A stretch of 10,903 nt of DNA from JANWHF01 sp036276235 (GCA_036276235.1 DATBDZ010000190.1:1-10903); one strand, 5' to 3'; positions 1 through 7,063 are shown, numbered from the stretch's first letter. Numbers and translations: made by a program. The notes: a model not told the origin generated them from the sequence alone.

Positions 1-18
1 CGATCGGTTCAGCTCAAC

Positions 19-93
19 AGGACTTTATGCGGAGTGCGTCCACGCCGCCCCAAGTCACCGCAGTTGATCGCCACGCACTCCGCATAAAGTCCT
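19..93. repeat. 21-bp perfect inverted repeat, 33-nt spacer
   Basis: The arms 19-39 and 73-93 are exact reverse complements over 21 bp (core ACTTTATGCGGAGTGCGT and its complement), and pairing stops sharply at both ends. The stem would be very stable, and the T-rich run GTTTTCG at 98-104 follows it. It could be the terminator of a gene left of the window, or one end of a mobile or dispersed element. The 33-nt loop is longer than in a typical intrinsic terminator. The repeat is seen directly; its role is inference. Confidence 0.75.
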
Positions 94-162
94 CAACGTT
101 TTCGTAATCATTTCGTTGCATTTACTCCCGTTGCATGTTTCATTGGGCAATTCAATCCATCA

Positions 163-318
163 GATGACTTACATCAATTTCCAAGCGGATTCCGCCGCGC
201 GACTGCCGAGGGCTCGACCCGTTTTTCAGAGCGCCAGCAGGGCTTGGCGCGACTCTGCGCGACTTCTGGCGCGTTTTTCGATCAGTCGCGCGGCGGCATG
301 CATTTGATGTAAGTCATC
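163..318. repeat. Nested inverted-repeat block
   Basis: Outer arms 163-177 and 304-318 match perfectly as inverted repeats over 15 bp (GATGACTTACATCAA). Inside them, 192-205 and 283-296 match over 14 bp (CCGCCGCGCGACTG). Further in, GCGCCAG at 231-237 can pair with CTGGCGC at 266-272, and the motif GTTTTTC occurs twice (221-227 and 272-278). Nested pairing across about 156 bp resembles a miniature palindromic element or a structured RNA. No transposase is nearby. A small minus-strand ORF uses the right half, so the arms carry the same short coding motif (M-T-Y-I) on both strands. Confidence 0.6.
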
Positions 319-389
319 ATTTCATGAGTAGGTTCCCGTCCGTGTATCATGACTTGCCGCTGCTTGTCGGTCAGTTTATCCATGCCCAT
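282..389 (-). CDS. Possible small ORF, 35 aa
   Basis: The minus strand reads from ATG at 389 to TGA at 284-282, giving a 35-residue charged peptide beginning MGMDKLTDKQRQVMIHGREP and ending in MPPRD. A purine-rich AGAGGGA lies 8 nt upstream of the ATG, and a consensus TATAAT (404-409 on this strand) lies about 14 nt upstream of the start. I do not recognise the peptide. Its end lies inside the inverted-repeat block 163-318, so it may be the truncated start of a longer protein broken by that block, or a chance ORF. The promoter and ribosome-site signals are the only positive evidence. Confidence 0.3.
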   Translation of the reverse strand: MGMDKLTDKQRQVMIHGREPTHEMMTYIKCMPPRD

Positions 390-418
390 AAGTGTGTCCC
401 TCTATTATACACACACTT
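390..418 (-). promoter_or_regulatory. Dyad around a TATAAT box, possible promoter/operator
   Basis: AAGTGTGT (390-397) and ACACACTT (411-418) form an 8-bp inverted repeat with a 13-bp spacer. The spacer contains, on the minus strand, TATAAT (404-409) and the purine-rich AGAGGGA. A TTGACA lies only 9 bp upstream of TATAAT, too close for a normal -35, and no good -35 appears at 17 bp. The arrangement would suit a repressor site over the start of the small ORF at 389. This is inference from symmetry and position only. Confidence 0.25.
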
Positions 419-430
419 TGTCAACGTTTT

Positions 431-949
431 GTTAGGTTAACTCGTGGCGCGGACGTGACTTACGAGCGCGCCCCGGGGGTGTGTGGATTGTCACATCGTA
501 AATGACTGTTAATTAAAGAGTTGTGAATCAATCGGTCCCGAAAACTCTTACGCGAAAAAACAAAAATTTCAAGATTTTTTTGAGCGAGGCAAAATACAGT
601 GCGTTAGGATTAAGTTAACTATTGTGGCGGCGAGCAGTTGCGGGCGATTCGAGATCATCGCCGGCGCATGAAATTTTTTTTTATAATCGAGGTAGCCCTT
701 CATGAATGCGCCGAAGAAGGACGACGGCCGGTGCGGCTGTTGGAACTGTCGGGGAGGAGAATTCGCTCGCGCCGCTCGCGCTCGGCGTCCTTCAGGCAGA
801 CTGGATCCAGATTGCGGTGTACAGCAGCATTGCCCATGCTATATTTTAAGCCACCGGCAAAAAGGGTTGATTGACCTTTCGCTCTGGCCGGCGTTACGCG
901 GAAACGAACGGATGGGCTTCGTCGCCTCTAAAAGGGTTGGCGATCAGAC
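431..949. other. Gene-poor AT-rich leader upstream of the surface-protein gene
   Basis: No convincing gene is seen here. The stretch 485-690 is much richer in A and T than the rest of the window (TTAATTAAAG near 510, A and T runs near 555-580 and 671-683), as expected of a promoter and leader. A TATAAT occurs at 682-687 without a matching -35. The reading frame of the downstream gene is open back to an ATG at 702, which has GAGG 9 nt upstream, but the encoded segment is Arg/Cys-rich and does not look like a planctomycete N-terminus. It is treated as untranslated leader. Confidence 0.45.
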
Positions 950-957
950 GGAGGGAG
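950..957 (+). promoter_or_regulatory. Strong ribosome binding site that fixes the start at 960
   Basis: GGAGGGAG ends 2 nt before the ATG at 960, with its GGAGG core 5 nt away. None of the other in-frame ATGs (702, 912, 1002) has a comparable site. Starting here places the LExRxLLS motif about 18 residues from the N-terminus, its usual location in this protein type. Confidence 0.65.
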
Positions 958-959
958 TT

Positions 960-3428
960 ATGGGTCGGGCTGTCCTATGCGGGCGCGCTGCGCAAATCCA
1001 CATGTACGAGCTACTTGAACGACGAACGCTGCTCAGCGGAAACACCATTGTCGGCACAGTCTACGATGACTTGAACGGCAATGGCGTCAAGGATGCGGGG
1101 GAGGCGGGAATTGCCGGTGTTGTTATCAGCTTGAACGCAATCTTCGGCCCGTCGCCTTCACTTTTGACGACGACATCAGACGGCAGTGGCGCGTACTCGT
1201 TCCCCAATCTCGCGGACGGCCCGTACAGTGCGCTCATCCCCGTGGCAAATCGCAAGGTCACGTCCACCGGCGCAGCGGCCCCATTCATCAGCGTGTCAGG
1301 CGGGAATGTGGTTAACGCAGACCTTGGCACAACGACTTTCTCAAAATCGCCGCTCTCAGATGCGACGTTTGGTGTGCAGGGAGTCGCCCGCGATAGTGCC
1401 AATGCCTACCCAAGCGGGGTCACTCGTCAAGCCGACGGAAGACTCGTGGTCGTCGGGAATCATTCGATTTATCGGCTCACGGCCGATGGAGCTCCCGATC
1501 CGACGTTTAACGGCGGCGCGCCACAGCTTTCACTCGACACCGATGATTACTGTGGTGTGGCTGTGCAAAGCAATGGGAAGATCGATGTCGCCGCTGGTGA
1601 CAGGGTTATGCAGTACAACGCCGACGGGACGGTAGACAAGTCTTTCGGGACGAGTGGCGTGGCCGTCTATCATTTTGGCGCATCAACTTACTTCCAGGGA
1701 AATACTGAGATCGCACTCGAATCCGATGGGAAGATCGTACTGGCCAATCAGATTGAATCAGCCACGGGGCCGTCGCAACTTTCCCTGCTGCGGTTTACAG
1801 CGGGAGGCGTACCCGATGTGTCGCTCAATGGAACGGGCGAGGCAACACTTGCACTCCCAAGTCTGCAAGCCGTCGAACGCATTTCGGTCCAGGCGGACAA
1901 CAAGATTGTCGTCGCCTTGAGTCAGACGGGCATCGTAGCCACCGGCGTTGTGGCGCGCGTCCTCCCATCTGGCACGTTCGACCCGGCCTTTGGAACAGCG
2001 GGCCTGGCGAGTCTTGGGAGCATCGGCGTCATACCCAATGATGTGCTGGTGCAATCGAGCGGTAAAATCGTCGTGTGCGGGGGAAATACCTCCCGTAACA
2101 TTGCCATCGCTCGCCTCAATTCCAACGGCGCGGTCGATACAACCTTTGGCACGGGCGGCGTTGCCAGCGCCTCACTCAAGAACAAGTCCGGCGGCCATGC
2201 CAACAGCGCGGCCGGCAGGATTCTGACTGACGCCTCCGGCAATCTGATTGTGCTGGGCTCGGCATACACAACCTCCCCTCTTGTCACGGACATTGCCCTG
2301 GCGCGTTTTCTGCCCGGTGGCCAGCTCGATACAACCTTTGCAAGCGGAGGCAGCGCCGCCATCGCCGCAAGCTCGTCAGGCGAGGCAGGGGAAGATGGCC
2401 TGATTCTCCCCGACGGGCGGATTGTTCTGCTGGCATATGGCGGGAATTCGCTGTTGGGCGGAACCGAAGTCCTGCGCCTGCTTGTCGGCGGCAAACCATC
2501 GAGCATTTCGGGAACTGTCTTTAATGACACCAATTCCAACGCCGCAGTCGATTCGTCGGAAAAGGGCATCGGCGGCAGGACGCTGTTCATCGACAAGAAT
2601 AAGAATGGCAAGCTTGACGCGGGTGAGCAGACCGCTATTGGCGCGAGCAATGGGACGTATACACTTAAAAATCTTGCCGCCGGCAGCTACCGCGTTGTCG
2701 AACAGCTCCCCGCTGGCTGGCGGCGGACAGCTCCGGCGGCCGGCTATTTCGACGTGACGCTCGCCGCCGGCCAGAACGTCGTCGGAAAGAACTTTGCGGA
2801 AACGCAGAACGTCCTGATCAGCGGCAGCGTCTTCAACGATGCCAACGGCGACGCCACACGCCAGTCCACCGAGAAGGGAATCGCCGCTCGGACCGTCTTC
2901 CTGGACAAGAACAAGAATGGCAAGCTTGATGTCGGCGAAGCCAGCACGATCACTGCGTCGGATGGAACCTACACGTTCAAGACCATGTCGGCCGGCAGCT
3001 ATCGAGTAGCCGAGGTATTGCCCACGGGCTGGCGCCGGACAAGTCCAGCGGCCGGGTACTACGATTTGACCCTGACGGCCGGCCAGACGGCATCCGGGAA
3101 AGTCTTTGCCGATACGACACGAGCCCACATCACCGGGATCGTCTTCCACGACACGAACAGCAATGGCAAGCAGGACGCTGGCGAGTTGGGGCTGGCGGGC
3201 TGGGTTGTCTACATCGATGCAAACAACAATGGAAAGCTCGACGCGGGTGAGATCAGCACGACAACCGACTCCAAGGGGAACTACAGCTTCGTCGTCCTAG
3301 CCGGCAAGTATGTTTTGCGCGAAGTCGTCAAGAGCGGATTTACGCGCACTTCGCCGACCGCGGGATCGTATTCGCTGACCGTCGTCAGTGGGCAATCGAT
3401 TGCAGGCGAAAATTTTGGGGATCGGTGA
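960..3428 (+). CDS. Secreted LEPR-XLL/SdrD-B/delta-60 repeat surface protein
   Basis: This 822-aa protein is probably exported and cell-surface or matrix associated. Residues 14-26 (HMYELLERRTLLS) match the LExRxLLS motif at the N-terminus of many large planctomycete extracellular proteins. Residues about 28-120 form an SdrD-B-like Ig-fold domain (GTVYDDLNGNGVKDAGE). Residues about 127-508 hold roughly seven delta-60 type repeats, with the recurring pattern DGKIVV, then ARLNxxGxxDxTFGTGGVA, which probably build a propeller-like fold. Three tandem SdrD-B domains follow, starting at about 511, 616 and 721, each with a DxNxNGKLDxGE acidic loop suited to calcium. The protein ends at ENFGDR with no C-terminal anchor or sorting signal. 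The start at 960 is chosen for its ribosome site. In-frame extension to 702 is possible but unlikely. A structural or adhesive role is inferred; no enzyme motif is present. Confidence 0.85.
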   Translation: MGRAVLCGRAAQIHMYELLERRTLLSGNTIVGTVYDDLNGNGVKDAGEAGIAGVVISLNAIFGPSPSLLTTTSDGSGAYSFPNLADGPYSALIPVANRKVTSTGAAAPFISVSGGNVVNADLGTTTFSKSPLSDATFGVQGVARDSANAYPSGVTRQADGRLVVVGNHSIYRLTADGAPDPTFNGGAPQLSLDTDDYCGVAVQSNGKIDVAAGDRVMQYNADGTVDKSFGTSGVAVYHFGASTYFQGNTEIALESDGKIVLANQIESATGPSQLSLLRFTAGGVPDVSLNGTGEATLALPSLQAVERISVQADNKIVVALSQTGIVATGVVARVLPSGTFDPAFGTAGLASLGSIGVIPNDVLVQSSGKIVVCGGNTSRNIAIARLNSNGAVDTTFGTGGVASASLKNKSGGHANSAAGRILTDASGNLIVLGSAYTTSPLVTDIALARFLPGGQLDTTFASGGSAAIAASSSGEAGEDGLILPDGRIVLLAYGGNSLLGGTEVLRLLVGGKPSSISGTVFNDTNSNAAVDSSEKGIGGRTLFIDKNKNGKLDAGEQTAIGASNGTYTLKNLAAGSYRVVEQLPAGWRRTAPAAGYFDVTLAAGQNVVGKNFAETQNVLISGSVFNDANGDATRQSTEKGIAARTVFLDKNKNGKLDVGEASTITASDGTYTFKTMSAGSYRVAEVLPTGWRRTSPAAGYYDLTLTAGQTASGKVFADTTRAHITGIVFHDTNSNGKQDAGELGLAGWVVYIDANNNGKLDAGEISTTTDSKGNYSFVVLAGKYVLREVVKSGFTRTSPTAGSYSLTVVSGQSIAGENFGDR
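2490..3425 (+). repeat. Three tandem 312-bp domain repeats
   Basis: The last 312 codons are three consecutive copies of one SdrD-B unit with a 312-bp (104-codon) period. The equivalent loop codons sit at 2601, 2913 and 3225. The stretch AAGAATGGCAAGCTTGA is identical in the first two copies, and the third has diverged more. The first two units share a GWRRT(A/S)PAAGY(F/Y)D block; the third has GFTRTSPTAGSYSL. This points to recent duplication of unit one or two, with an older third unit. Confidence 0.8.
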
Positions 3429-3476
3429 GGCTTAAATGAAGATGCCCTTAACCGAGTTTAAGTTTGGGGCGGGATA

Positions 3477-4055
3477 ATGGCATCAAACCGCTGCAAGCTC
3501 TGTCGGGCGTTCGCCGCGTCGGGAATTCCGACTGCCGCGGAGCGACGATTGGCGGGCAGCGATCAATTCGATCGCGACGCGGATATTTGTAACGCCTGTC
3601 TGGCGAGCAACTACGCGGCGAAGCAGCCACGGATCACGATCAGAATGCGGGTTGCCATGTACCTCGCCGTCTACGCGGCGGTCATCGTCGCGGCAGCGAT
3701 TGCGACATCCACCCGCGGAGTCGCGGTCGCGCGGGCACTTCATGGCCCGCGCATCATTCGCCTGATGGAAACATACATAATAGTTATGCTCGCCATCATC
3801 GTGCCGTGTTGGCTGGTAGTTTGGATCATGCTTTTTTTGCACGGCAAATTCGCGTCGCGTGCGGACCTCGAAAAAGGCGTGGATGAGCCGGAGTCGAAGC
3901 AAATCGCCGCCGAGCGCTTGCTCTGGCTGGCCGTCTGGGCTTCGATCACCGGGCGTGACCGATTCAGGCTCCGAATACTGCGAAGCGCGAGGAAGTCGGG
4001 TTTTTTTGTTGATGTTCAACACCGAACGATTCGGCCGATCGCGGCGCCAAGTTGA
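3477..4055 (+). CDS. Hypothetical two-TM protein with N-terminal zinc ribbon
   Basis: This 192-aa protein is not assigned to a known family. Cys pairs C6-x2-C9 and C38-x2-C41 form a probable four-cysteine zinc site before the membrane part. Two hydrophobic helices follow, about 59-78 and 100-121. The tail is soluble and basic (RDRFRLRILRSARKSGFF). Third codon positions are GC-rich, supporting coding. The start ATG has only a G-rich GGGGCGGG close upstream. It lies 48 bp after the surface-protein gene with no clear terminator between. Its TGA overlaps the GAGGTGA ribosome site of the next ORF, suggesting coupled translation. Role unknown; probably an integral inner-membrane protein. Confidence 0.6.
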   Translation: MASNRCKLCRAFAASGIPTAAERRLAGSDQFDRDADICNACLASNYAAKQPRITIRMRVAMYLAVYAAVIVAAAIATSTRGVAVARALHGPRIIRLMETYIIVMLAIIVPCWLVVWIMLFLHGKFASRADLEKGVDEPESKQIAAERLLWLAVWASITGRDRFRLRILRSARKSGFFVDVQHRTIRPIAAPS

Positions 4056-4063
4056 GGTGAGCA

Positions 4064-4198
4064 ATGAAACAGGATTTCGATCTCATCCTCGACGAACCGG
4101 ATTTGCCGGCGCAGGAATTCTTTCACGAAATCGTTGTACGTTGCACCTGTGCGGCGTGCGGGAAAACTTCAAAGCCCACGGGATTTGGAAAGCTGTAG
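4064..4198 (+). CDS. Small CxCxxC protein, probably truncated by a frameshift
   Basis: The 44-aa product starts MKQDFDLILDEPDLPAQEFF and has a CTCAAC motif (C-x-C-x2-C) near residues 28-33, a likely metal site. GAGGTGA ends 3 nt before the ATG, a good ribosome site, and the gene follows its neighbour by 8 nt. It stops at TAG in the middle of what looks like a continuing coding stretch: the +1 frame from about 4188 to 4313 is open, has GC-rich third positions and a protein-like composition. A one-base change between about 4170 and 4195 would join the two parts into roughly 80 residues. I do not recognise the family. The ORF could also be a complete short protein. Confidence 0.45.
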   Translation: MKQDFDLILDEPDLPAQEFFHEIVVRCTCAACGKTSKPTGFGKL

Positions 4199-4313
4199 CG
4201 GCTCGACTGAGTGGGCCAAAGTCCGACGACACAAGGGGAAGGAAAAGAACGCTGCGCTCTTGCTGATGTCGGTTGAGTACAACGAGCCATGGGTTGGAAA
4301 CCCATGCTACTAA
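4188..4313 (+). pseudogene. Coding-like continuation of the 4064 ORF in a shifted frame
   Basis: In the +1 frame relative to the 4064 ORF, this stretch has no start of its own but encodes STEWAKVRRHKGKEKNAALL and then an MSVEYNEPW segment, stopping at TAA 4311-4313. Composition and GC-rich third codon positions are those of a real C-terminus. Its last residues (EPWVGNPCY) are encoded by the palindrome at 4285-4308, so the repeat may have inserted at the end of the gene and supplied a new tail. A sequencing error in the short G and A runs near 4180-4192 would give the same picture. Confidence 0.35.
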
Positions 4314-4357
4314 AATCGCGGAGCACCGCGATTTATGGGCGAGCCGCCCCATGCCAC
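4285..4357. repeat. Pair of intergenic palindromes
   Basis: Hairpin one has arms 4288-4295 and 4299-4306 (CATGGGTT/AACCCATG) with a 3-nt loop. Hairpin two has arms 4313-4320 and 4327-4334 (AAATCGCG/CGCGATTT) with a 6-nt loop. A GC-rich imperfect dyad ATGGGCGAGCCGCCCCAT follows. The phrase ATGGGTTGGAAACCCAT looks like dispersed palindromes I know from planctomycete intergenic DNA. Hairpin two may act as a terminator for the small genes upstream. Positions 4358-4393 show nothing further. Confidence 0.6.
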
Positions 4358-4393
4358 GTTCGTCAACCGGCCGCTCGATGCTAACATCGGGTC

Positions 4394-5452
4394 ATGCTCA
4401 GCGTTGCGATATCGCTCATTGCCGACATCGAGGACATGGAATGGCTCGACGCTGAGGCCAACTTCTATAAGGTCGTCGTAATTGCCGTCGTCTTTGTCAC
4501 GGCCGCCCTGGTGCTACGGACCACGCGAGAGTTAATCCCCATCAAAGTGCGGTCAACCAATCGATGCGAAGGGTGCAATTACGATCTTTACGCCAATGAG
4601 AGCGGCGTCTGTCCAGAGTGTGGAAGGATGATGCCGGCGCGGGCGCAGGGGCGGACTGGCCGACGATTGTGGAGTAGAGCGACGACCATTGCCACGGATA
4701 TTGCCATGACTGAGCAGGATTGGCTGCACGTCGACGATCTCGAAGCGATGCTGCGGCATCTCAGCGGCAGGGTGAGCGAGAGAAAATATCGCTTAACAGA
4801 GTGTGCCTTTCATCGTCGTTTCTGGCATTTACTGGCCGATGAGCGGAGCCGCAGGGCCGTCGAGGTGGCGGAACGGTATGCAGATAGATTCGCAAGTGCG
4901 GATGAGCTGGCAGCTGCTCAAGCCGACGCGGACGTCGCATTCGAAAAGATCCTTGGTGCTTGTTTTACCGATGGAACACCCAGACGCCCATACTGGGGAG
5001 GTGCGGTTTCCGCAGCCCAACACGCGGCCCGCTCAATGTATGACTTGCACGGAATCTTTCCTTCAATTGGAATCGATCATCCAAAACGTTTTGGGAATAT
5101 GGTGAACCTAATCTGGAACAGCACAGCCGCGCACCCAATCGGCGATGGCTCTTCTGATACGGCTGGTCACACGGCAATCAAGACTGAGCAGTCCGCTGAG
5201 ATTCGACTACTCCATGACCTGTTTGGCAATCCCTTTTCTCCCGCCAATTTAGATGCAGCGTGGCTTACCCCCGCCATCACTAGCCTCGCTCAGACGATCT
5301 ACGATCAAAGGAGCTTTGAGCGCCTGCCGGAGCTCGCGAACGAACTTGAGCTGGCAGCTTGCGAAAACAGAGACATTATCGAGCACTGTCGAGGACTGGG
5401 GCCTCATGTGCGAGGATGCTGGGTGATTGATCTGCTTCTGGGTAACAAATGA
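4394..5452 (+). CDS. TM plus zinc-ribbon protein fused to a planctomycete-specific domain
   Basis: This 352-aa protein combines two parts. Residues 1-80 hold one hydrophobic segment (about 25-41, YKVVVIAVVFVTAALVL) and a zinc ribbon with C58, C61, C73 and C76 (CEGCNYDL...CPECG), typical of planctomycete membrane-linked proteins. From M105 the sequence reads MTEQDWLHVDDLEAMLRHL, then DERSRRAVEVAERYAD, LLHDLFGNPFSPANLDAAWL and a C-terminal HVRGCWVIDLLLG. This matches, from memory, an abundant uncharacterised family in Gemmata-like genomes whose members usually begin at MTE. No catalytic site is evident; function unknown. No good ribosome site precedes M105, which favours a single fused gene. 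The start at 4394 is weakly supported; an in-frame ATG at 4436 follows GAGG closely and is an alternative. The protein probably sits at the inner membrane. Confidence 0.75.
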   Translation: MLSVAISLIADIEDMEWLDAEANFYKVVVIAVVFVTAALVLRTTRELIPIKVRSTNRCEGCNYDLYANESGVCPECGRMMPARAQGRTGRRLWSRATTIATDIAMTEQDWLHVDDLEAMLRHLSGRVSERKYRLTECAFHRRFWHLLADERSRRAVEVAERYADRFASADELAAAQADADVAFEKILGACFTDGTPRRPYWGGAVSAAQHAARSMYDLHGIFPSIGIDHPKRFGNMVNLIWNSTAAHPIGDGSSDTAGHTAIKTEQSAEIRLLHDLFGNPFSPANLDAAWLTPAITSLAQTIYDQRSFERLPELANELELAACENRDIIEHCRGLGPHVRGCWVIDLLLGNK

Positions 5453-5468
5453 AAGACTAACCACAATT

Positions 5469-6314
5469 ATGGCCGCCCGTAGCTTCAACGTCGCAGCCGT
5501 CCAGATGATTTTTGAGCGGACGATCGACGGGAATATCTCTCAAATCGTTCAATCAATCGCTGCAGCGGCGAAGGCCGGCGCGGATGCGATCTTGTTTCCT
5601 GAATGCGCGGTGACGGGATACGCCGTTGATTTCCGTTCGATTGCTCGCGGTGAAATTGATGCGGCGCTGGCGTCGATCGCGCAAGCGGCTCGACGCGCAA
5701 GATGTAATGTTCTGGTGGGCTGTCCGACATTCTCCGGCCGCAAGCTTTTCAACTCGCTCTTGATCTTCGATCGTCGCGGGCGTGAGGTTTTTCGCTATTC
5801 GAAGATTCACCTCACGCCCGGCGATGCCGAAGTTTTTTCGCCGGGGAACAAGCTGGCGTTTTTTCATCTGGATGGCGTTCCCTGCACGGCGATCATCTGC
5901 CACGAGCGGCGGTATCCGGAGCTGGTGCGGCTGCCGGTCATGATGGGGGCGCAGATTCTGTTTCATCCGAATGCGGGGCTGGATGCGCTGGCGGTGTCGA
6001 AAGCCAAGCGCGGCGGGCGCGATGGGATTGCCGCGCGGGCGTTTGAGAATCAGATCTATTATGTCTTCGCGAATTCAGTCGGTCCGCAGGGGAAGGGACG
6101 ATGGTCGGCGGGAGATTCCAAAATCGTCGCGCCGGATAGCCGCGTGCTGGCGCTGGCCGATCATCGGGGGCCGATGATCATCAGCGCGAAGTTCGATTTG
6201 TCGCTGGCCGCGCGAAAGTATGCGCGCGAGGCACTGGCTGAGCCGGCGTTTTTGCGGAAGCATTGGAAGAGCATGCTTGCCGCCTGCCGGAAACAATTGA
6301 CACTCGATGTTTAA
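5469..6314 (+). CDS. Carbon-nitrogen hydrolase (nitrilase superfamily)
   Basis: This 281-aa cytoplasmic enzyme probably cleaves a C-N bond in an amide, carbamoyl compound or nitrile; the substrate is not readable from sequence. The Glu-Lys-Cys catalytic triad is present: E45 in FPECAVTGY, K112 in YSKIHL and C144 in IICHERRYPEL. E121 in GDAEVF fits the extra structural glutamate. Length is normal for single-domain members. The usual CxDxRFPE pattern is CHERRYPE here, keeping the nucleophile. The start at 5469 puts FNVAAVQM at the N-terminus as expected. An upstream in-frame ATG at 5427 would overlap the previous gene and add 14 residues unlike the family. The ribosome site is weak. It lies 16 nt after the 4394-5452 gene and may share its transcript. 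Confidence 0.9.
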   Translation: MAARSFNVAAVQMIFERTIDGNISQIVQSIAAAAKAGADAILFPECAVTGYAVDFRSIARGEIDAALASIAQAARRARCNVLVGCPTFSGRKLFNSLLIFDRRGREVFRYSKIHLTPGDAEVFSPGNKLAFFHLDGVPCTAIICHERRYPELVRLPVMMGAQILFHPNAGLDALAVSKAKRGGRDGIAARAFENQIYYVFANSVGPQGKGRWSAGDSKIVAPDSRVLALADHRGPMIISAKFDLSLAARKYAREALAEPAFLRKHWKSMLAACRKQLTLDV

Positions 6315-6388
6315 ATCGATCTTCCGTGCAATGATCCGCTGGGACCGTTGTATAAGAAACAGGTCTGCTGTTGCACGAGGAGCCGATC

Positions 6389-7063
6389 ATGTTTATGCGC
6401 TCGATTCGGATGGTTTTGATTTTGATTGCTGGCGTTCCGCTGGTGAGCCGCGCTGCGGAGGATTCCAAGGACGTTAAGGAGATTCGGGCGGCGGTGAAGG
6501 GTTTCATCACCGCGATCGGCAAGGGAGACGCGGTCGAGGCGCGGCGGCATGCCACCTCCGATCAAGTCACCAGCACGATGATCGATGCCGTCATTCCGCT
6601 GATGAAGGCATCGAATCAGCTCGATGCCGCCTCGATCAAGGCATTTGGTGCGCAGCAGGGGCCGATTTACCAGAACCAGGCGAACCCATTGGCGGCACTT
6701 GCGCCCTTCGTCCGGGCGGCGGATACGGGGCAGGTTGTCATCAAGGGCAATGATGCGGCACTCTCGGTAATGGCGCCGCAAACGCAGCCGGCCGATGCCG
6801 ATCAGCAGCAGGACTTTCGGCAGCCTAATCCCAACAACTTTCTTTACCTTCGATATGAGGCGGACGCCTGGCGCGTGAATATCTCGGCGATGCGCAACGC
6901 GCGCCAGATGGTGCAGATGGCGCCGTTGCTCAAGGCGGTGGCCGAAGCGATGAATCAGACCGCCGACCAGATTCGCGAGGGCCTGTACCCGGATTTTCAG
7001 AGCGCCCAATATGGCATGCAGCAAAATCTTCGCGCCGCCACCCGGCGGGCGCGAGGACAATAG
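6389..7063 (+). CDS. Small exported protein of unknown function
   Basis: This 224-aa protein is not assigned with confidence. The N-terminus MFMRSIRMVLILIAGVPLVSRAAEDS is a clear Sec signal peptide, cleaved probably after residue 22 or 23. The mature part is mostly helical and Ala/Gln-rich. The early segment EIRAAVKGFITAIGKGDAVEARRH resembles the first helix of NTF2/SnoaL-like folds, only a weak hint. There are no catalytic motifs. The start is set by GAGGAG (6377-6382), 6 nt before the ATG. It stands 74 bp after the hydrolase gene; that gap contains TATAAG near 6350, which could be a -10, so it may have its own promoter. Confidence 0.65.
   Translation: MFMRSIRMVLILIAGVPLVSRAAEDSKDVKEIRAAVKGFITAIGKGDAVEARRHATSDQVTSTMIDAVIPLMKASNQLDAASIKAFGAQQGPIYQNQANPLAALAPFVRAADTGQVVIKGNDAALSVMAPQTQPADADQQQDFRQPNPNNFLYLRYEADAWRVNISAMRNARQMVQMAPLLKAVAEAMNQTADQIREGLYPDFQSAQYGMQQNLRAATRRARGQ

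Noticed and set aside
116..307. Plus-strand 63-codon ORF through the inverted-repeat block
   Set aside because: No ribosome site, Arg/Ala-rich content created by the repeat, and no recognisable motif.
1922..3149. Long minus-strand open frames (242 and 257 codons) opposite the surface-protein gene
   Set aside because: They lie antisense to a protein with clear domain repeats, show no family motifs and arise from the GC-rich third positions of the real gene.
4083..4352. Minus-strand ORFs across the palindromes (peptides with WVSNPWL or MGFQPM)
   Set aside because: These peptides are translations of the palindrome itself, a common source of false gene calls.
6311..7060. Minus-strand open frame of 249 codons opposite the exported-protein gene
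   Set aside because: The plus-strand gene has a signal peptide and a good ribosome site; the antisense product is His/Arg-rich with no recognisable features.
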